Positions 6,997 to 15,620 of a stretch of DNA of 18,753 nt are shown here, one piece after another. The number at the start of each line of letters is the position of its first letter. Positions within the stretch are counted from its first letter, which is position 1. The position numbers were made by a program, and so were the translations under genes. Under the pieces are notes generated by a model. That model had not been told where the DNA came from. It saw nothing but the letters and a program-made list of their open reading frames with translations, and made no database searches. This DNA is from CBDHHC01 sp050633205 (GTDB lineage: Bacteria > Pseudomonadota > Alphaproteobacteria > Rhizobiales > CBDHHC01), in contig JBOEGA010000092.1 in assembly GCA_050633205.1 (NCBI GenBank), forward strand, positions 1 to 18,753, in the 5' to 3' direction.

Positions 6997-8118
6997 ATGC
7001 ATAAATTACTAAAATCAGCATTTGTGCCAAATATGGAGGCACAGATCAAACGCTTCCCGGAGAAGCATCGCTCATGCATCCGGCGTCTTGTTCGCCAGCA
7101 TGATTACACCACAGATCTTTTGAACAGCTTCCCTGCGCTGGCATTTGCTCTTGCAACGGATTATGGGGCTGAGGAAGACAGAAATGCAGCATTGCGCCTG
7201 ATAAAAAATGGTCAGCCACTCCGCTTTATTTCGGAAGCATTTGGCCTGCCATACTGGCTTAGAAAAGTTCCACCGGAAGCCTTCCAGAACAAGCTGGCAG
7301 TGTTTCCAATGGATCCGGAATTTAACAGAAAGATCGCCGGAGCACTTCCCCTTCAATGGAATGCGATGGCGAACTGGCTGGAATATGTTCCCAAAGCCTG
7401 CGCATATGCAAATGAGGAGTTTGCAATATGGCTGTCAAAGCAGAAGATATTCAAGGAAGAGTACAGCATTGCTCTTCAGATATATACTGCTGCGGCCTAT
7501 GCATGGTTTTCACAACGCCCGGAAACCTTTGCTGGCGGTCTGATTGAAAAAGCGTGGAGCAAAAGCGCAACTTATGAAACTGTTATGCAGCATGTAAGCC
7601 TATGGCTGAATAATATGAAAGTTAAGCTGTGCTTTGGCTCTGGCGGAATATCAGATAGCTGGCTGTCTCCAGGACAGGTAGGTGGCTATAGCTTTGTGCC
7701 TTTGCTGACGGCTGATGCGCTGAAAGACGAAGGTCAGAGAATGGATCACTGTGTTGCCGATTACACCCTGAGTGTTGCACATAATGGCTGTCGAATTTTT
7801 AGTGTGAGACGAGGTGGCAAGCACATCGCGACACTTGAGATACAAAACCACGTAGAACATCCGGGTATACCGGCAATTGAACAGCTATACGGTCACAGCA
7901 ATGCTGAAGTACCGCAGGCGGTCTGGCAGGCAACATTCGCATGGCTGGCTAAGCAGGAAGAGTATAAACTTCCCAGCTACAATAACGAACCTGATCTGGA
8001 CGTAACAATATGGAAGCAGCTGTGGGCTCCCTACTGGGAAGAAAAGGGAGAAAACGCATGGCTCCCTACAGAACCATCTCCGAACACTATCTCGGAGATG
8101 ATACAACAGGTTCAGTAG
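6997..8118 (+). CDS. PcfJ-like protein
   Basis: The C-terminal half matches the PcfJ-like domain (Pfam family named after a conjugative-plasmid protein of Enterococcus pCF10). The core is LTADALKDEGQRMDHCVADY, then NGCRIFSVRRGGKHIATLEI and IEQLYGHSN, with the conserved His-Cys pair in MDHCV. The biochemical role of the family is unknown. The N-terminal half (FPALAFALATDYG, FGLPYWLRKVPPEAF) is the helical region common to chromosomal proteobacterial members. No membrane segments or signal are seen. The frame is open from TTG 6880; ATG 6997 (373 residues) is chosen because conserved-looking sequence begins there and the hairpin at 6928-6951 lies just upstream, but ATG 6955 is possible. No conjugation gene is nearby. 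It converges on the valine operon. Confidence 0.8.
   Translation: MHKLLKSAFVPNMEAQIKRFPEKHRSCIRRLVRQHDYTTDLLNSFPALAFALATDYGAEEDRNAALRLIKNGQPLRFISEAFGLPYWLRKVPPEAFQNKLAVFPMDPEFNRKIAGALPLQWNAMANWLEYVPKACAYANEEFAIWLSKQKIFKEEYSIALQIYTAAAYAWFSQRPETFAGGLIEKAWSKSATYETVMQHVSLWLNNMKVKLCFGSGGISDSWLSPGQVGGYSFVPLLTADALKDEGQRMDHCVADYTLSVAHNGCRIFSVRRGGKHIATLEIQNHVEHPGIPAIEQLYGHSNAEVPQAVWQATFAWLAKQEEYKLPSYNNEPDLDVTIWKQLWAPYWEEKGENAWLPTEPSPNTISEMIQQVQ
8075..8100 (+). terminator. 9-bp hairpin at the end of the PcfJ-like gene
   Basis: CATCTCCGA (8075-8083) and TCGGAGATG (8092-8100) pair exactly around an eight-base loop, inside the last coding codons before the TAG. No U-run follows at once. It forms a tandem pair with the hairpin at 8124-8153 and may help stop or stabilise transcripts at this convergent junction. 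Confidence 0.35.
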
Positions 8119-8123
8119 AATCC

Positions 8124-8153
8124 GGTAGCTGGGGCACAACAGTTCCAGCTACC
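8124..8153. terminator. Candidate terminator hairpin between convergent genes
   Basis: GGTAGCTGG (8124-8132) and CCAGCTACC (8145-8153) are perfect complements around a 12-base loop, and the 3' arm contains the stop codon of mmsB. On the plus strand a GGTTTTTT run follows a few bases later, which supports intrinsic termination of the PcfJ-like gene. For the minus-strand operon the U-run is absent, so its effect there is doubtful. Confidence 0.5.
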
Positions 8154-9024
8154 CTTTGAGGTTTTTTATTATGCCGGAAAAATCGACACCGGCATTGCCG
8201 TCATTAACGAAAGACTGATATATTTTAGTTGCATGTTCCCCTAAAGGTGTTGCAACTCCAGTTTGTTCGGCAGCTTCCCGGCCAAGCATCAGATCCTTTA
8301 ACATCAGAGATGCTGCAAATCCCGGCTTATACGCATTATCCGCCGGGCTTTGCGGCCCAACGCCTGGAACCGGACAATAGGTATTTACCGACCAGCATTG
8401 TCCTGAAGAGGTAGACATAACATCAAACAATGCCTGCTTGTCGAGTCCAAGGCTATCGGCAAGGCTGAATGCTTCACAGGTGCCAATCATGGATATGGCA
8501 AGCAGCATATTATTGCATATCTTTGCGGCCTGCCCCGCCCCGGCATCCCCACAATGAACTGCTTTGGCTCCCATGACTTCAAAGAGCGGCTGCACCTTTT
8601 GAAATGCTTCCGCATGACCACCAACCATAAAAGTCAGCGTTCCGGCCACAGCACCACCAACACCACCGGATACAGGAGCATCAATGCTTCCCATTCCAGC
8701 ATTTCCAGCCAGTTCATGGGCCTTTTTCGCACTGGCCACATCAATGGTTGAGCAGTCTACGAAGATGGCTCCCTTGTCGGCGGAACCTAAAACATCATCA
8801 TAGACAGCCAGCGTATGCTCACCGCTAGGTAACATTGTGATAACAATATCTGCTCCCCTGACAACTTCCTTAGCTGTTTGCCCGGAGGTAACACCATTGC
8901 GGCTCGCTTCTTCAAGAGCAGCAGTGCTCATATCAAAACCGGATACCTTGTAGCCAGCCTTAACCAGATTGGCAGCCATAGGGCCACCCATATTTCCAAG
9001 CCCGATAAACCCAATCTTCTGCAT
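8149..9024 (-). CDS. mmsB: 3-hydroxyisobutyrate dehydrogenase
   Basis: MmsB oxidises 3-hydroxyisobutyrate to methylmalonate semialdehyde with NAD+, the penultimate step of valine breakdown here. The 291-residue length is typical. The N-terminal Rossmann loop GFIGLGNMGGPMAANL lies at 5-20, the substrate-binding DAPVSGGVGGAVAGTLTFMV at 115-134, and the catalytic lysine is Lys168 in GAGQAAKICNN. It is the last gene of a four-gene operon, with a 15-base gap after the hydrolase and a strong GGGAGG ribosome binding site in that gap. Its position with mmsA, the dehydrogenase and the hydrolase argues for the valine enzyme rather than a tartronate-semialdehyde reductase paralogue. Confidence 0.95.
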   Translation of the reverse strand: MQKIGFIGLGNMGGPMAANLVKAGYKVSGFDMSTAALEEASRNGVTSGQTAKEVVRGADIVITMLPSGEHTLAVYDDVLGSADKGAIFVDCSTIDVASAKKAHELAGNAGMGSIDAPVSGGVGGAVAGTLTFMVGGHAEAFQKVQPLFEVMGAKAVHCGDAGAGQAAKICNNMLLAISMIGTCEAFSLADSLGLDKQALFDVMSTSSGQCWSVNTYCPVPGVGPQSPADNAYKPGFAASLMLKDLMLGREAAEQTGVATPLGEHATKIYQSFVNDGNAGVDFSGIIKNLKG

Positions 9025-9039
9025 TACTACCTCCCGAGC

Positions 9040-10080
9040 TTAAATTTCCACATTCAGAGCCAGCTCTCCCAATGGCTCAAACATCTGCCTTACAGCCGCA
9101 AAATCAACATCGCGAATACCATCATGTTCCCATTTCGGCTTTTTATCCTTATCGACTACCGCTGCCCGGATTCCCTCATAGAGATCTTTCGTATAAACAC
9201 TGCGATAGGCGAAAGCATATTCCTGCTTTAAACACTCTTCCAGGCTGTTCAGGCTATAGGCATTATTAATTGCATGGAAGGCGCAGGAAATAGCGAAAGG
9301 CGAATGTGTATCAAGGCTTTTCAGAGTTTCATTCGCGAATTTTGTACCGGCATATTGCAGGGCATCTACACATTGCAGAATTGTGTCGTGAGAAAAAAGT
9401 ACATCGATCTCGCCCTTATGCTCTTTCAGAAATGAAGGTTCGGCTGGTTCAGATGTAAATTTAGCGATCACCTCATCGACAGGCTGTTTATCGCGAAGCA
9501 TCGAGATCAACTGGTTTATACTGAAAGACTGCACGTAATAATCTGCAAATCCTGCATAAATTGCATCTGCAGGATTCATGTTGGCGGCTGTTATCCCACA
9601 ATATAATCCGACTTTACCCGGCGCTCTTGAAAGCAACCATGTCCCTCCAACATCGGGCAGAAAACCAATAATAACTTCAGGCATGGCAACAACTGAACGT
9701 TCTGTTACTATTCTGTGAGAACCATGTGCTGAAATACCAACACCGCCTCCCATTGTAAAACCATCCATGACAGAGATATAGGGTTTCGGGTAATTCTGGA
9801 TCATATAATCCAGCGCATATTCCTTGCGCCAATAGTCCTGCATGAATTCGGGTTTATCGCGTCCTACATCATAAATAGCCCTGATGTCTCCACCTGCGCA
9901 AAATGCCCGATCCCCGGAACCTTCAATGATAATGCAGGATATCCCCATATCATTTTTCCAGGCCTGAAGAGCTTTGATAATTTCAAGAACCATATCGAAG
10001 CTAAGCGCATTCAATGCCTTTGGGCGGTTCAGTGTAATACGCCCAAGGCATCCGTCCTGCTGAATAATAATATCCGCCAT
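9040..10080 (-). CDS. 3-hydroxyisobutyryl-CoA hydrolase (crotonase superfamily)
   Basis: This enzyme hydrolyses 3-hydroxyisobutyryl-CoA to 3-hydroxyisobutyrate and CoA, preventing accumulation of reactive methacrylyl-CoA. The 346-residue length fits HIBCH rather than a 260-residue enoyl-CoA hydratase. Crotonase features are visible: LNRPKALNALS (17-27), the oxyanion loop FCAGGDIRAIY (60-70), and DGFTMGGGVGIS (107-118). The hydrolase-type active site MPEVIIGFLPDVGGT carries Glu135 and Asp143. The long C-terminal extension is also HIBCH-like. It starts two bases after the acyl-CoA dehydrogenase stop, with AAGGA inside the end of that gene, so the two are probably translationally coupled. Confidence 0.93.
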   Translation of the reverse strand: MADIIIQQDGCLGRITLNRPKALNALSFDMVLEIIKALQAWKNDMGISCIIIEGSGDRAFCAGGDIRAIYDVGRDKPEFMQDYWRKEYALDYMIQNYPKPYISVMDGFTMGGGVGISAHGSHRIVTERSVVAMPEVIIGFLPDVGGTWLLSRAPGKVGLYCGITAANMNPADAIYAGFADYYVQSFSINQLISMLRDKQPVDEVIAKFTSEPAEPSFLKEHKGEIDVLFSHDTILQCVDALQYAGTKFANETLKSLDTHSPFAISCAFHAINNAYSLNSLEECLKQEYAFAYRSVYTKDLYEGIRAAVVDKDKKPKWEHDGIRDVDFAAVRQMFEPLGELALNVEI

Positions 10081-10082
10081 AA

Positions 10083-11225
10083 CTATCCTTCCGCCAGCAT
10101 CTGTCTGGCAACAATTACGCGCATAATTTCATTAGTTCCTTCAAGGATCTGGTGTACTCGCAGGTCCCGGACAATCTTTTCGATACCGTAATCCGCCAGA
10201 TATCCGTAACCGCCATGCAACTGAAGTGCATCATTCGCCACCTTGAAAGCGGCATCGGTTACAAATCGTTTTGCCATAGCGCAAAATTTGGTTGCATCAG
10301 ATGTTTTCTGGTCAAGCTTCCATGCAGCCTGCCGCAGAAATACACGAGCCGCCTGCAATTCAATTTCCATGTCAGCCAGCCGAAACTGCAGAGCCTGAAA
10401 GTCAGTCAGCTTTTTTCCAAATGCCTTGCGCTCTTTCATATAGGCAAGGCTGCTGTTCAAGGCGGCCTGAGCGGCCCCTAAAGCACAGGCTGCAATATTG
10501 AGGCGTCCACCATCCAGCCCCATCATGGCATATTTAAAACCCATCCCCTCCTCACCAAGCAAGTGAGAAGCTGGTGTTCGACAATTATCGAACCGCACTT
10601 CGGCAGTTGGTTGAATATTCCAGCCCATTTTTTTTTCATTTACGCCAAAGCTCAGCCCCTCAATTCCATCTTCTACCAGAATGGCTGAAATCGGTTTTGA
10701 TTGATCCGTACTTGTGCGCGCCATCACAATATACAGGCTGGAAACCCCGGCACCTGAAATAAAAGACTTGGACCCGTTCAGGATATATCCATTACCATCT
10801 GAAACGGCTCTTGTTTCAAGAGCGCCAGCATCCGAGCCAGAACCCGGTTCTGTCAGGCAGTAACTGCAGATCGTCTGCATGGAACACAGCTTGGGAAGCC
10901 AGTATTTCACCTGATCTTCATTGCCAAACCTGTCGACCATCCAGGCACACATATTGTGTATTGAGATAAATGCAGCGACAGCCGGGCAGCCATGAGATAA
11001 TGCTTCAAAAATCAGTGTGGCGTCCAGCCGTGACAGGCCGGAACCACCAGATTCCTCCCGAACGTAAATCCCTCCGAGCCCCAGTTCAGCAGTCTTGCGG
11101 ATAACATCAATAGGAAAATATTTATCCTGATCCCAGTCAATCGCATGGGGAGCAATGTTATCCATTGTAAAGCCAAGAGCCATATCATAAATGGCCTGCT
11201 GTTCTTCGCTCAGAGAGAAATCCAT
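10083..11225 (-). CDS. Acyl-CoA dehydrogenase, probable isobutyryl-CoA dehydrogenase
   Basis: This FAD enzyme would oxidise isobutyryl-CoA to methacrylyl-CoA, passing electrons to ETF. The 380-residue protein has the full acyl-CoA dehydrogenase layout: an N-terminal helical domain, the flavin-contact strand CLTEPGSGSDAG (123-134), the RKAFGKKLTDFQALQFRLAD block (266-285), and QLHGGYGYLADYGIEKIVRD (335-354). The catalytic Glu362 lies in QILEGTNEIMR, the position used by short/medium-chain and isobutyryl-CoA dehydrogenases, unlike isovaleryl-CoA dehydrogenase. Substrate assignment rests on its place between mmsA and the 3-hydroxyisobutyryl-CoA hydrolase. It begins six bases after the mmsA stop, with no clear ribosome binding site, so it may depend on coupling. 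Confidence 0.92.
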   Translation of the reverse strand: MDFSLSEEQQAIYDMALGFTMDNIAPHAIDWDQDKYFPIDVIRKTAELGLGGIYVREESGGSGLSRLDATLIFEALSHGCPAVAAFISIHNMCAWMVDRFGNEDQVKYWLPKLCSMQTICSYCLTEPGSGSDAGALETRAVSDGNGYILNGSKSFISGAGVSSLYIVMARTSTDQSKPISAILVEDGIEGLSFGVNEKKMGWNIQPTAEVRFDNCRTPASHLLGEEGMGFKYAMMGLDGGRLNIAACALGAAQAALNSSLAYMKERKAFGKKLTDFQALQFRLADMEIELQAARVFLRQAAWKLDQKTSDATKFCAMAKRFVTDAAFKVANDALQLHGGYGYLADYGIEKIVRDLRVHQILEGTNEIMRVIVARQMLAEG

Positions 11226-11231
11226 ATATGA

Positions 11232-12731
11232 TCAATCCATTGTTGGAATTGTAAATGAAGCACCTTCCTTCACACCGGAAGGCCATCGGGAAGTAACGGT
11301 TTTTGTGCGGGTGTAGAAACGGAAGGCATCAGGCCCATGCTGGTTCAGATCACCAAAACCTGATTTCTTCCAACCGCCAAATGTATAGTAAGACAGAGGT
11401 ACCGGAATAGGGACGTTCACACCGACCATTCCTATATTCACCCGGTCAGTAAAATCCCGGGCCGTATCGCCATCTCTTGTGAAAATTGACACGCCATTAC
11501 CATACTCATTATCGACAGCAAGCTTTAGTCCCTGCTCGTATTCATCAGCTCTGACAACAGATAATACCGGCCCGAAAATCTCCTGACGATAGATCTCCAT
11601 ATCAGTGGTTACGTTATCGAACAGACAACCACCCATAAAGAACCCGTTTTCATATCCCTGCAGTGAGAAATTGCGACCATCAACAACGAGGTCAGCACCC
11701 TGCTCCACTCCCTTATCAACCAGGTCTTTCACACGAGTGTAAGCCTGCCCGGTAATAAGAGGACCGAAGTCAACATCATCCCTGGCGGTGTAAGGGCCAA
11801 TCTTAAGTGCTTCCACTCTTGGTGTCAGAGCCTCAACCAGCCTGTCGCCTGTCTCTTTACCAACCGGGACTGCAACAGATATGGCCATGCAGCGCTCTCC
11901 GGCTGCGCCATAGCCTGCTCCAATAAGAGCATCTGCGGCCTGATCAATATCCGCATCCGGCATAATGATCATATGATTTTTGGCACCACCAAAACACTGC
12001 ACCCGCTTTCCATGGGCGCAGCCTTTGGAATAAATATACTCGGCAACAGGTGTAGATCCGACGAATCCTACCGCATGTATCTCCTCATGCTCCAGGATGC
12101 CATCTACGGCTTCCTTATCACCATGAACAACATTGAGCACACCTTCGGGCAGTCCAGCTTCCAGCATAAGCTCGGCGAGCATTACGGGTACAGACGGATC
12201 TCTTTCAGAAGGTTTCAATATCATTGCATTCCCTGCAGCAATTGCAGGGCAGAATTTCCACATTGGTATCATGGCAGGAAAATTAAAAGGCGTAATAGCG
12301 GCAACGACCCCTAATGGCTGGCGCATGGAATAAAGATCAATTCCTGTCCCTGCATTGGCGGTATATTCGCCCTTAAGCAAATGCGGAGCACCGATACAAA
12401 ATTCAGCCACCTCAAGTCCGCGGATAATATCACCTTTGGCATCAGGGATTGTCTTGCCATGTTCTCTTGACAAGACTTCTGCCAGCTTATCCATATCTCT
12501 ATGCAACAATGCAACATACTGCATTAAAACACGTGCGCGCTTCTGTGGGTTGGTTGCTCCCCAGGCGATCTGGGCTTCTCTGGCATTCTCTACGGCGAAG
12601 TTCAGCTCATCTCCATTGGCCAGTGGAACTTTTTTCTCAACCTCGCCAGTGGCGGGATTATAAACATCAGCAAACCTTCCCGATTTACCCTCAATATGTT
12701 TACCGCCGATAAAGTGCCGTATTTCCTGCAT
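11232..12731 (-). CDS. mmsA: CoA-acylating methylmalonate-semialdehyde dehydrogenase
   Basis: MmsA converts methylmalonate semialdehyde to propionyl-CoA, CO2 and NADH. The 499-residue protein is full length for the family. Visible are the N-terminal FIGGKHIEGKSGRFADVYNP, the NAD-site block GVVAAITPFNFPAMIPMWKF, KPSERDPSVP, FVGSTPVAEYIY, and the catalytic Cys281 in GAAGERCMA. The usual aldehyde-dehydrogenase glutamate is replaced in FGGAKNH, as expected of the CoA-acylating MmsA type. The ATG at 12731 is chosen over an upstream TTG at 12743, because GAGG lies at correct spacing before it and the homology starts there. It is the first gene of the operon; a 134-base gap separates it from the upstream sensor kinase. 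Confidence 0.97.
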   Translation of the reverse strand: MQEIRHFIGGKHIEGKSGRFADVYNPATGEVEKKVPLANGDELNFAVENAREAQIAWGATNPQKRARVLMQYVALLHRDMDKLAEVLSREHGKTIPDAKGDIIRGLEVAEFCIGAPHLLKGEYTANAGTGIDLYSMRQPLGVVAAITPFNFPAMIPMWKFCPAIAAGNAMILKPSERDPSVPVMLAELMLEAGLPEGVLNVVHGDKEAVDGILEHEEIHAVGFVGSTPVAEYIYSKGCAHGKRVQCFGGAKNHMIIMPDADIDQAADALIGAGYGAAGERCMAISVAVPVGKETGDRLVEALTPRVEALKIGPYTARDDVDFGPLITGQAYTRVKDLVDKGVEQGADLVVDGRNFSLQGYENGFFMGGCLFDNVTTDMEIYRQEIFGPVLSVVRADEYEQGLKLAVDNEYGNGVSIFTRDGDTARDFTDRVNIGMVGVNVPIPVPLSYYTFGGWKKSGFGDLNQHGPDAFRFYTRTKTVTSRWPSGVKEGASFTIPTMD

Positions 12732-12865
12732 TTCCAACCTCAATTACATTTTTTTTCTTCATTCACCAAAAGCAGACTCAAGTTTATAGTATTTGGCAAA
12801 TTATTCTATGTATATAGCGAAAATGGAGAGTAGCCTGAATTGTAAAAAACAGTTATCTCTATAAA
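12732..12865 (-). promoter_or_regulatory. Promoter region of the valine operon with an 11-bp palindrome
   Basis: This AT-rich gap should hold the mmsA operon promoter. ATTTGGCAAAT at 12791-12801 is a perfect odd palindrome (five-base arms, one central base), and on the minus strand TATAAA follows within a few bases. A -35/-10 pair at proper spacing could not be assigned. The palindrome may be an operator for a local regulator; this is inferred from symmetry only. Confidence 0.35.
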
Positions 12866-14506
12866 TTACTTGAGGATTACACTCCCATTTTCCTGTTTAG
12901 CCTCTGTTTCCGAAGGTTTATGGCACGGTAAAGTCAGATAAACGGATGTGCCTTCTCCCTTTTGACTTTGAATGCTGATATCACCGCCAGACTGAGAAGC
13001 GAAGCCGAGTGCCATAGATAAGCCAAGACCACTACCTCCCCTATCCTGTTTTGATGTGAAAAATGGCTCGAAAGCCCTGTCTTTGGTTTCTTCATCAAAA
13101 CCACAACCATCATCATGGACAGTGATGCGCACTTCTTCCTTTTCCCCCTCATCCGCGTCGAGTTTCTCAGCGGTGATCGTTATTGTTCCATTTCCTTCAA
13201 TGGCATCATGCGCATTCAGCAACAGATTGACCATGACATCCTGTAATGCCCTTTCATCTATAAAAGCTACAACAGGGGCCTCGGGTAATTTCAGGCTTAA
13301 TTCCGCATTACTATCCAGTGATGGGGAAAAAAGCCTGGTCAGTTCAGTCAGAAGCCTTGAGATACTGGTGTATTGAGGAGCCAGTTTCTTTTCACCCGCA
13401 AAGGACAGAAGCTGTTCAATAATACCAACAGCCCTCTGAGCTGCTTTCTGCGTATCCTTAATCAGAGCTTCCCTGATGCCTGGCTCTATATATTCTGAGC
13501 CGATATGCTTCAGGTTCCCCAGAATAACAGTCAGAATATTGCCAAAGTCATGAGCAAGACCCGTTGTCAGCTGAACAGTCGTTTCCATCCGCTTACTGCG
13601 AATATGAGCATCTATTGCTGCTTTTTCCTCTGTTACATTCAGTGAAAGCAGAAATACTCCCTTGATATTTTCATGCTCATCTCTTTCAGGGGTAAAAGTT
13701 GTCCTGATTGTCTGACTATTGGCTGCTCCTTCTGGATATTCAAACTCTATTACAGTCTGCTTTCCTCTCAATGCACGCTCAAGAAAGGGTTCTATATCCT
13801 CGAAAGCAGAGGGGCCGAAAATATCCGGTATCGATTTCCCAACGACTATGGGATGAGGGATGCCCGTAATGTCAGAGAAACGTTCGTTGGAGAAAGTGTA
13901 TGTATAGTCTTTTGTAACATAGGCAATATGCACCGGAAGAGCCTGAGTAATTTCTCTCATACGGTTTTCAGATTCAGCAAGTTCACGCTGTAATTCCGCA
14001 TAAGCCCTGTTGGAAGCCAGCAGTTTTCTGTTAGCTTCAGCGAGCATCTTTGAATGCTCCACAAGGCTTTCATTCAGCTGGTCACTATGGGCTTCCAGCA
14101 GCTCTTCATGTTTTTTATGAGCAGTAATGTCTGTGTAAACCGTAACCCAGCCACCCTGGCCAAGAGGAAACCCTTCTACGGAAACTACAGTGCCATCGGG
14201 ACGGCCGCGTTCAAGATAAAGAGGCGCGAAAGCCTCAGCCTGCCCCAAACGTTCCGCAACCTGCTGCTCTACGTCACCTGGACCATACTCACCGCGTTCA
14301 GCCAGATACCTAAAAACATCTCCCAGATAGGCGCCCTTATAGGCCACCTCATCAGGCAGATTAAACATCGAAGTAAATGCCGAGTTCCAAACCCTCAACC
14401 GCAGCTCTTCATCGAAAATCGAGATTGCCTGCGGTATTAAATTAAAGCCTGAACGTATTAATTCAGCGTCCAACAGGAGAGATCCATCATATTTCACATT
14501 GCTCAT
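12866..14506 (-). CDS. Soluble PAS-PAS sensor histidine kinase, no receiver domain
   Basis: A 546-residue cytoplasmic kinase without membrane segments. A first PAS domain (about 20-130) begins NLIPQAISIFDEELRLRVWN, a type common in alphaproteobacterial PAS kinases. A coiled coil (about 132-185) leads into a second PAS (about 185-297). The dimerisation helix has GLAHDFGNILT with phosphoacceptor His319. The ATPase domain has the N box NLLLNAHDAI (427-436), G1 DDGCGF (465-470), F box EPFFTSK (480-486) and G2 GSGLGLSM (491-498). All catalytic motifs are intact. Many relatives end in a receiver domain; this one stops at 546 without one, and no response regulator is nearby, so its partner is elsewhere. 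It lies upstream of the valine operon, but a regulatory link is only a guess. Confidence 0.93.
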   Translation of the reverse strand: MSNVKYDGSLLLDAELIRSGFNLIPQAISIFDEELRLRVWNSAFTSMFNLPDEVAYKGAYLGDVFRYLAERGEYGPGDVEQQVAERLGQAEAFAPLYLERGRPDGTVVSVEGFPLGQGGWVTVYTDITAHKKHEELLEAHSDQLNESLVEHSKMLAEANRKLLASNRAYAELQRELAESENRMREITQALPVHIAYVTKDYTYTFSNERFSDITGIPHPIVVGKSIPDIFGPSAFEDIEPFLERALRGKQTVIEFEYPEGAANSQTIRTTFTPERDEHENIKGVFLLSLNVTEEKAAIDAHIRSKRMETTVQLTTGLAHDFGNILTVILGNLKHIGSEYIEPGIREALIKDTQKAAQRAVGIIEQLLSFAGEKKLAPQYTSISRLLTELTRLFSPSLDSNAELSLKLPEAPVVAFIDERALQDVMVNLLLNAHDAIEGNGTITITAEKLDADEGEKEEVRITVHDDGCGFDEETKDRAFEPFFTSKQDRGGSGLGLSMALGFASQSGGDISIQSQKGEGTSVYLTLPCHKPSETEAKQENGSVILK

Positions 14507-14807
14507 CGCTTTACTTAACCGGGAAGTAATTCATAAATAATAAATAATATAATTGCCAGCTTTAATCAATTTATAAATAAGTCCATCTAAATCCATACTA
14601 TAGACTTATGAGCCATCCTTAAACCTTTACTTTCTTATATAAAATTGTGTTTTCATTACATTTTTACAAGAGCTGCGACATTCAGGTTAATATTATTCTA
14701 AACTAATGGATCATATAATCACTTTTATTGCCCATCGCAATTCCAACCATACTTTAGTTGCGCTTTTATACATAATACCTGCAAATGCAATATGCCATTC
14801 AACAATC
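14507..14807. other. AT-rich intergenic region
   Basis: About 300 bases between the WYL regulator and the PAS kinase, both on the minus strand. It is strongly AT-rich and presumably contains the kinase promoter. No protein-like ORF, tRNA or convincing promoter pair was seen. A short AACAAT/ATTGTT inverted repeat (14801-14817) straddles the end of the WYL gene. Confidence 0.5.
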
Positions 14808-15539
14808 TTAAATTGTTTTTGTTCCCTCAATAACCCTCTCTACAGCGGAAAAAGGCAGCAGGTTAAATTCCTCCTCTCTTATATGGATGCTAATAATCCT
14901 ATCACAGCGAAAAGTACGAACATCACTCCGCAGTTCATCCCATGCCAGCACATACCAGACCGGAAATGACAAAAACAGAAAATGTGGTTGAATTACCCGA
15001 TCCGTTATACTGCCATCCTTTGCTTTATATTTAATTGCTATACACTGACGCATTAGAAACGCCTGATGCAGTAACTCTGTAATTTCCCTTGCGGGTGAGA
15101 AGAAACCAGACAGCACATCTGTTGAAGCTGATGGTCCAATCAGTATCCGGGCTTTGAGGTCATTTACTCTGGACTTCATTGCCGGCGCAAATGAACTGAC
15201 AAGTTTTCTCCTTATTCCCTTCAGGTTTGCCATAAAAAGAGGAGATTCCATTTGTTCTGCAATGGCAAGAGTAATTAAAAGATCAACAGCTTCAGTATAA
15301 TTAAAGTTGACGCGGCCAATCCCCCAGCTTCTATCCAGCCTGATGCCACCACCACGCCCTCTGTCAGCATCAATGGGCACCCCCTGATCTCTCAGAACTT
15401 CAATATCGCGGTTTACGGTCCTGACACTGACCCCAAGCTCATCGGCCAGATCTCCTATCGTTACAGGATCTCCTGACTTAACCCGGGATTTCAGCAATTC
15501 AAGTCTTTGCAGGCGATCTGTTGTTGATGCACGTACCAT
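14808..15539 (-). CDS. YafY-type transcriptional regulator with helix-turn-helix and WYL domain
   Basis: A 243-residue regulator. The N-terminal winged helix-turn-helix is clear: RLQRLELLKSRV, then IGDLADELGVSVRTVNRDIE and the wing with a glycine-rich GRGGGIRLD. A linker region and a C-terminal WYL domain follow, with FPVWYVLAWDELRSDVRTFR near its core. WYL domains bind ligands, in several known cases single-stranded DNA or nucleotides, and members such as PafBC and DriD activate DNA-damage genes. The ATG at 15539 is preferred over 15566, as the helix-turn-helix follows it directly and the longer start would overlap the candidate operator; neither has a clear ribosome binding site. It is divergent from the monooxygenase-like/alkC operon, a common arrangement for a regulator and its target. 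Confidence 0.9.
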   Translation of the reverse strand: MVRASTTDRLQRLELLKSRVKSGDPVTIGDLADELGVSVRTVNRDIEVLRDQGVPIDADRGRGGGIRLDRSWGIGRVNFNYTEAVDLLITLAIAEQMESPLFMANLKGIRRKLVSSFAPAMKSRVNDLKARILIGPSASTDVLSGFFSPAREITELLHQAFLMRQCIAIKYKAKDGSITDRVIQPHFLFLSFPVWYVLAWDELRSDVRTFRCDRIISIHIREEEFNLLPFSAVERVIEGTKTI

Positions 15540-15562
15540 ACAAAGAAATATGCCATAAAATG

Positions 15563-15580
15563 TCATATTTTAATATATGA
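15563..15580. promoter_or_regulatory. Candidate operator/promoter between the WYL regulator and the alkC operon
   Basis: TCATAT (15563-15568) and ATATGA (15575-15580) form a perfect inverted repeat with a six-base spacer. It overlaps a possible plus-strand promoter, TGCCAT (15551) and TATATG (15574) 17 bases apart. Its place midway between divergent genes fits an autoregulated operator bound by the WYL protein. The DNA is AT-rich, so chance symmetry is possible. Confidence 0.4.
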
Positions 15581-15620
15581 AATTTTTTAGTGATAACAAA
15601 CAACTGAAAAAGGAAGAAGC

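Noticed and set aside
6802..7002. Minus-strand ORF of 66 residues opposite the PcfJ-like leader
   Set aside because: It overlaps the plus-strand small ORF and hairpin, and its resemblance to the opposite strand's peptide comes from the perfect palindrome. It has no clear ribosome binding site and is not recognisable.
6997..8118. PcfJ-like gene as evidence of a conjugative element
   Set aside because: The domain name comes from a conjugative plasmid, but chromosomal proteobacterial homologues are common and no relaxase, coupling or pilus gene is present here.
12732..12743. TTG start adding four residues to MmsA
   Set aside because: The GAGG at 12737-12740 would fall inside that extension, while it is at ideal spacing for the ATG at 12731.
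14801..14817. AACAAT/ATTGTT hairpin followed by Ts as a terminator
   Set aside because: The T-run is on the plus strand, where no gene precedes it, and the arms are pure AT-rich six-mers straddling the WYL stop codon.
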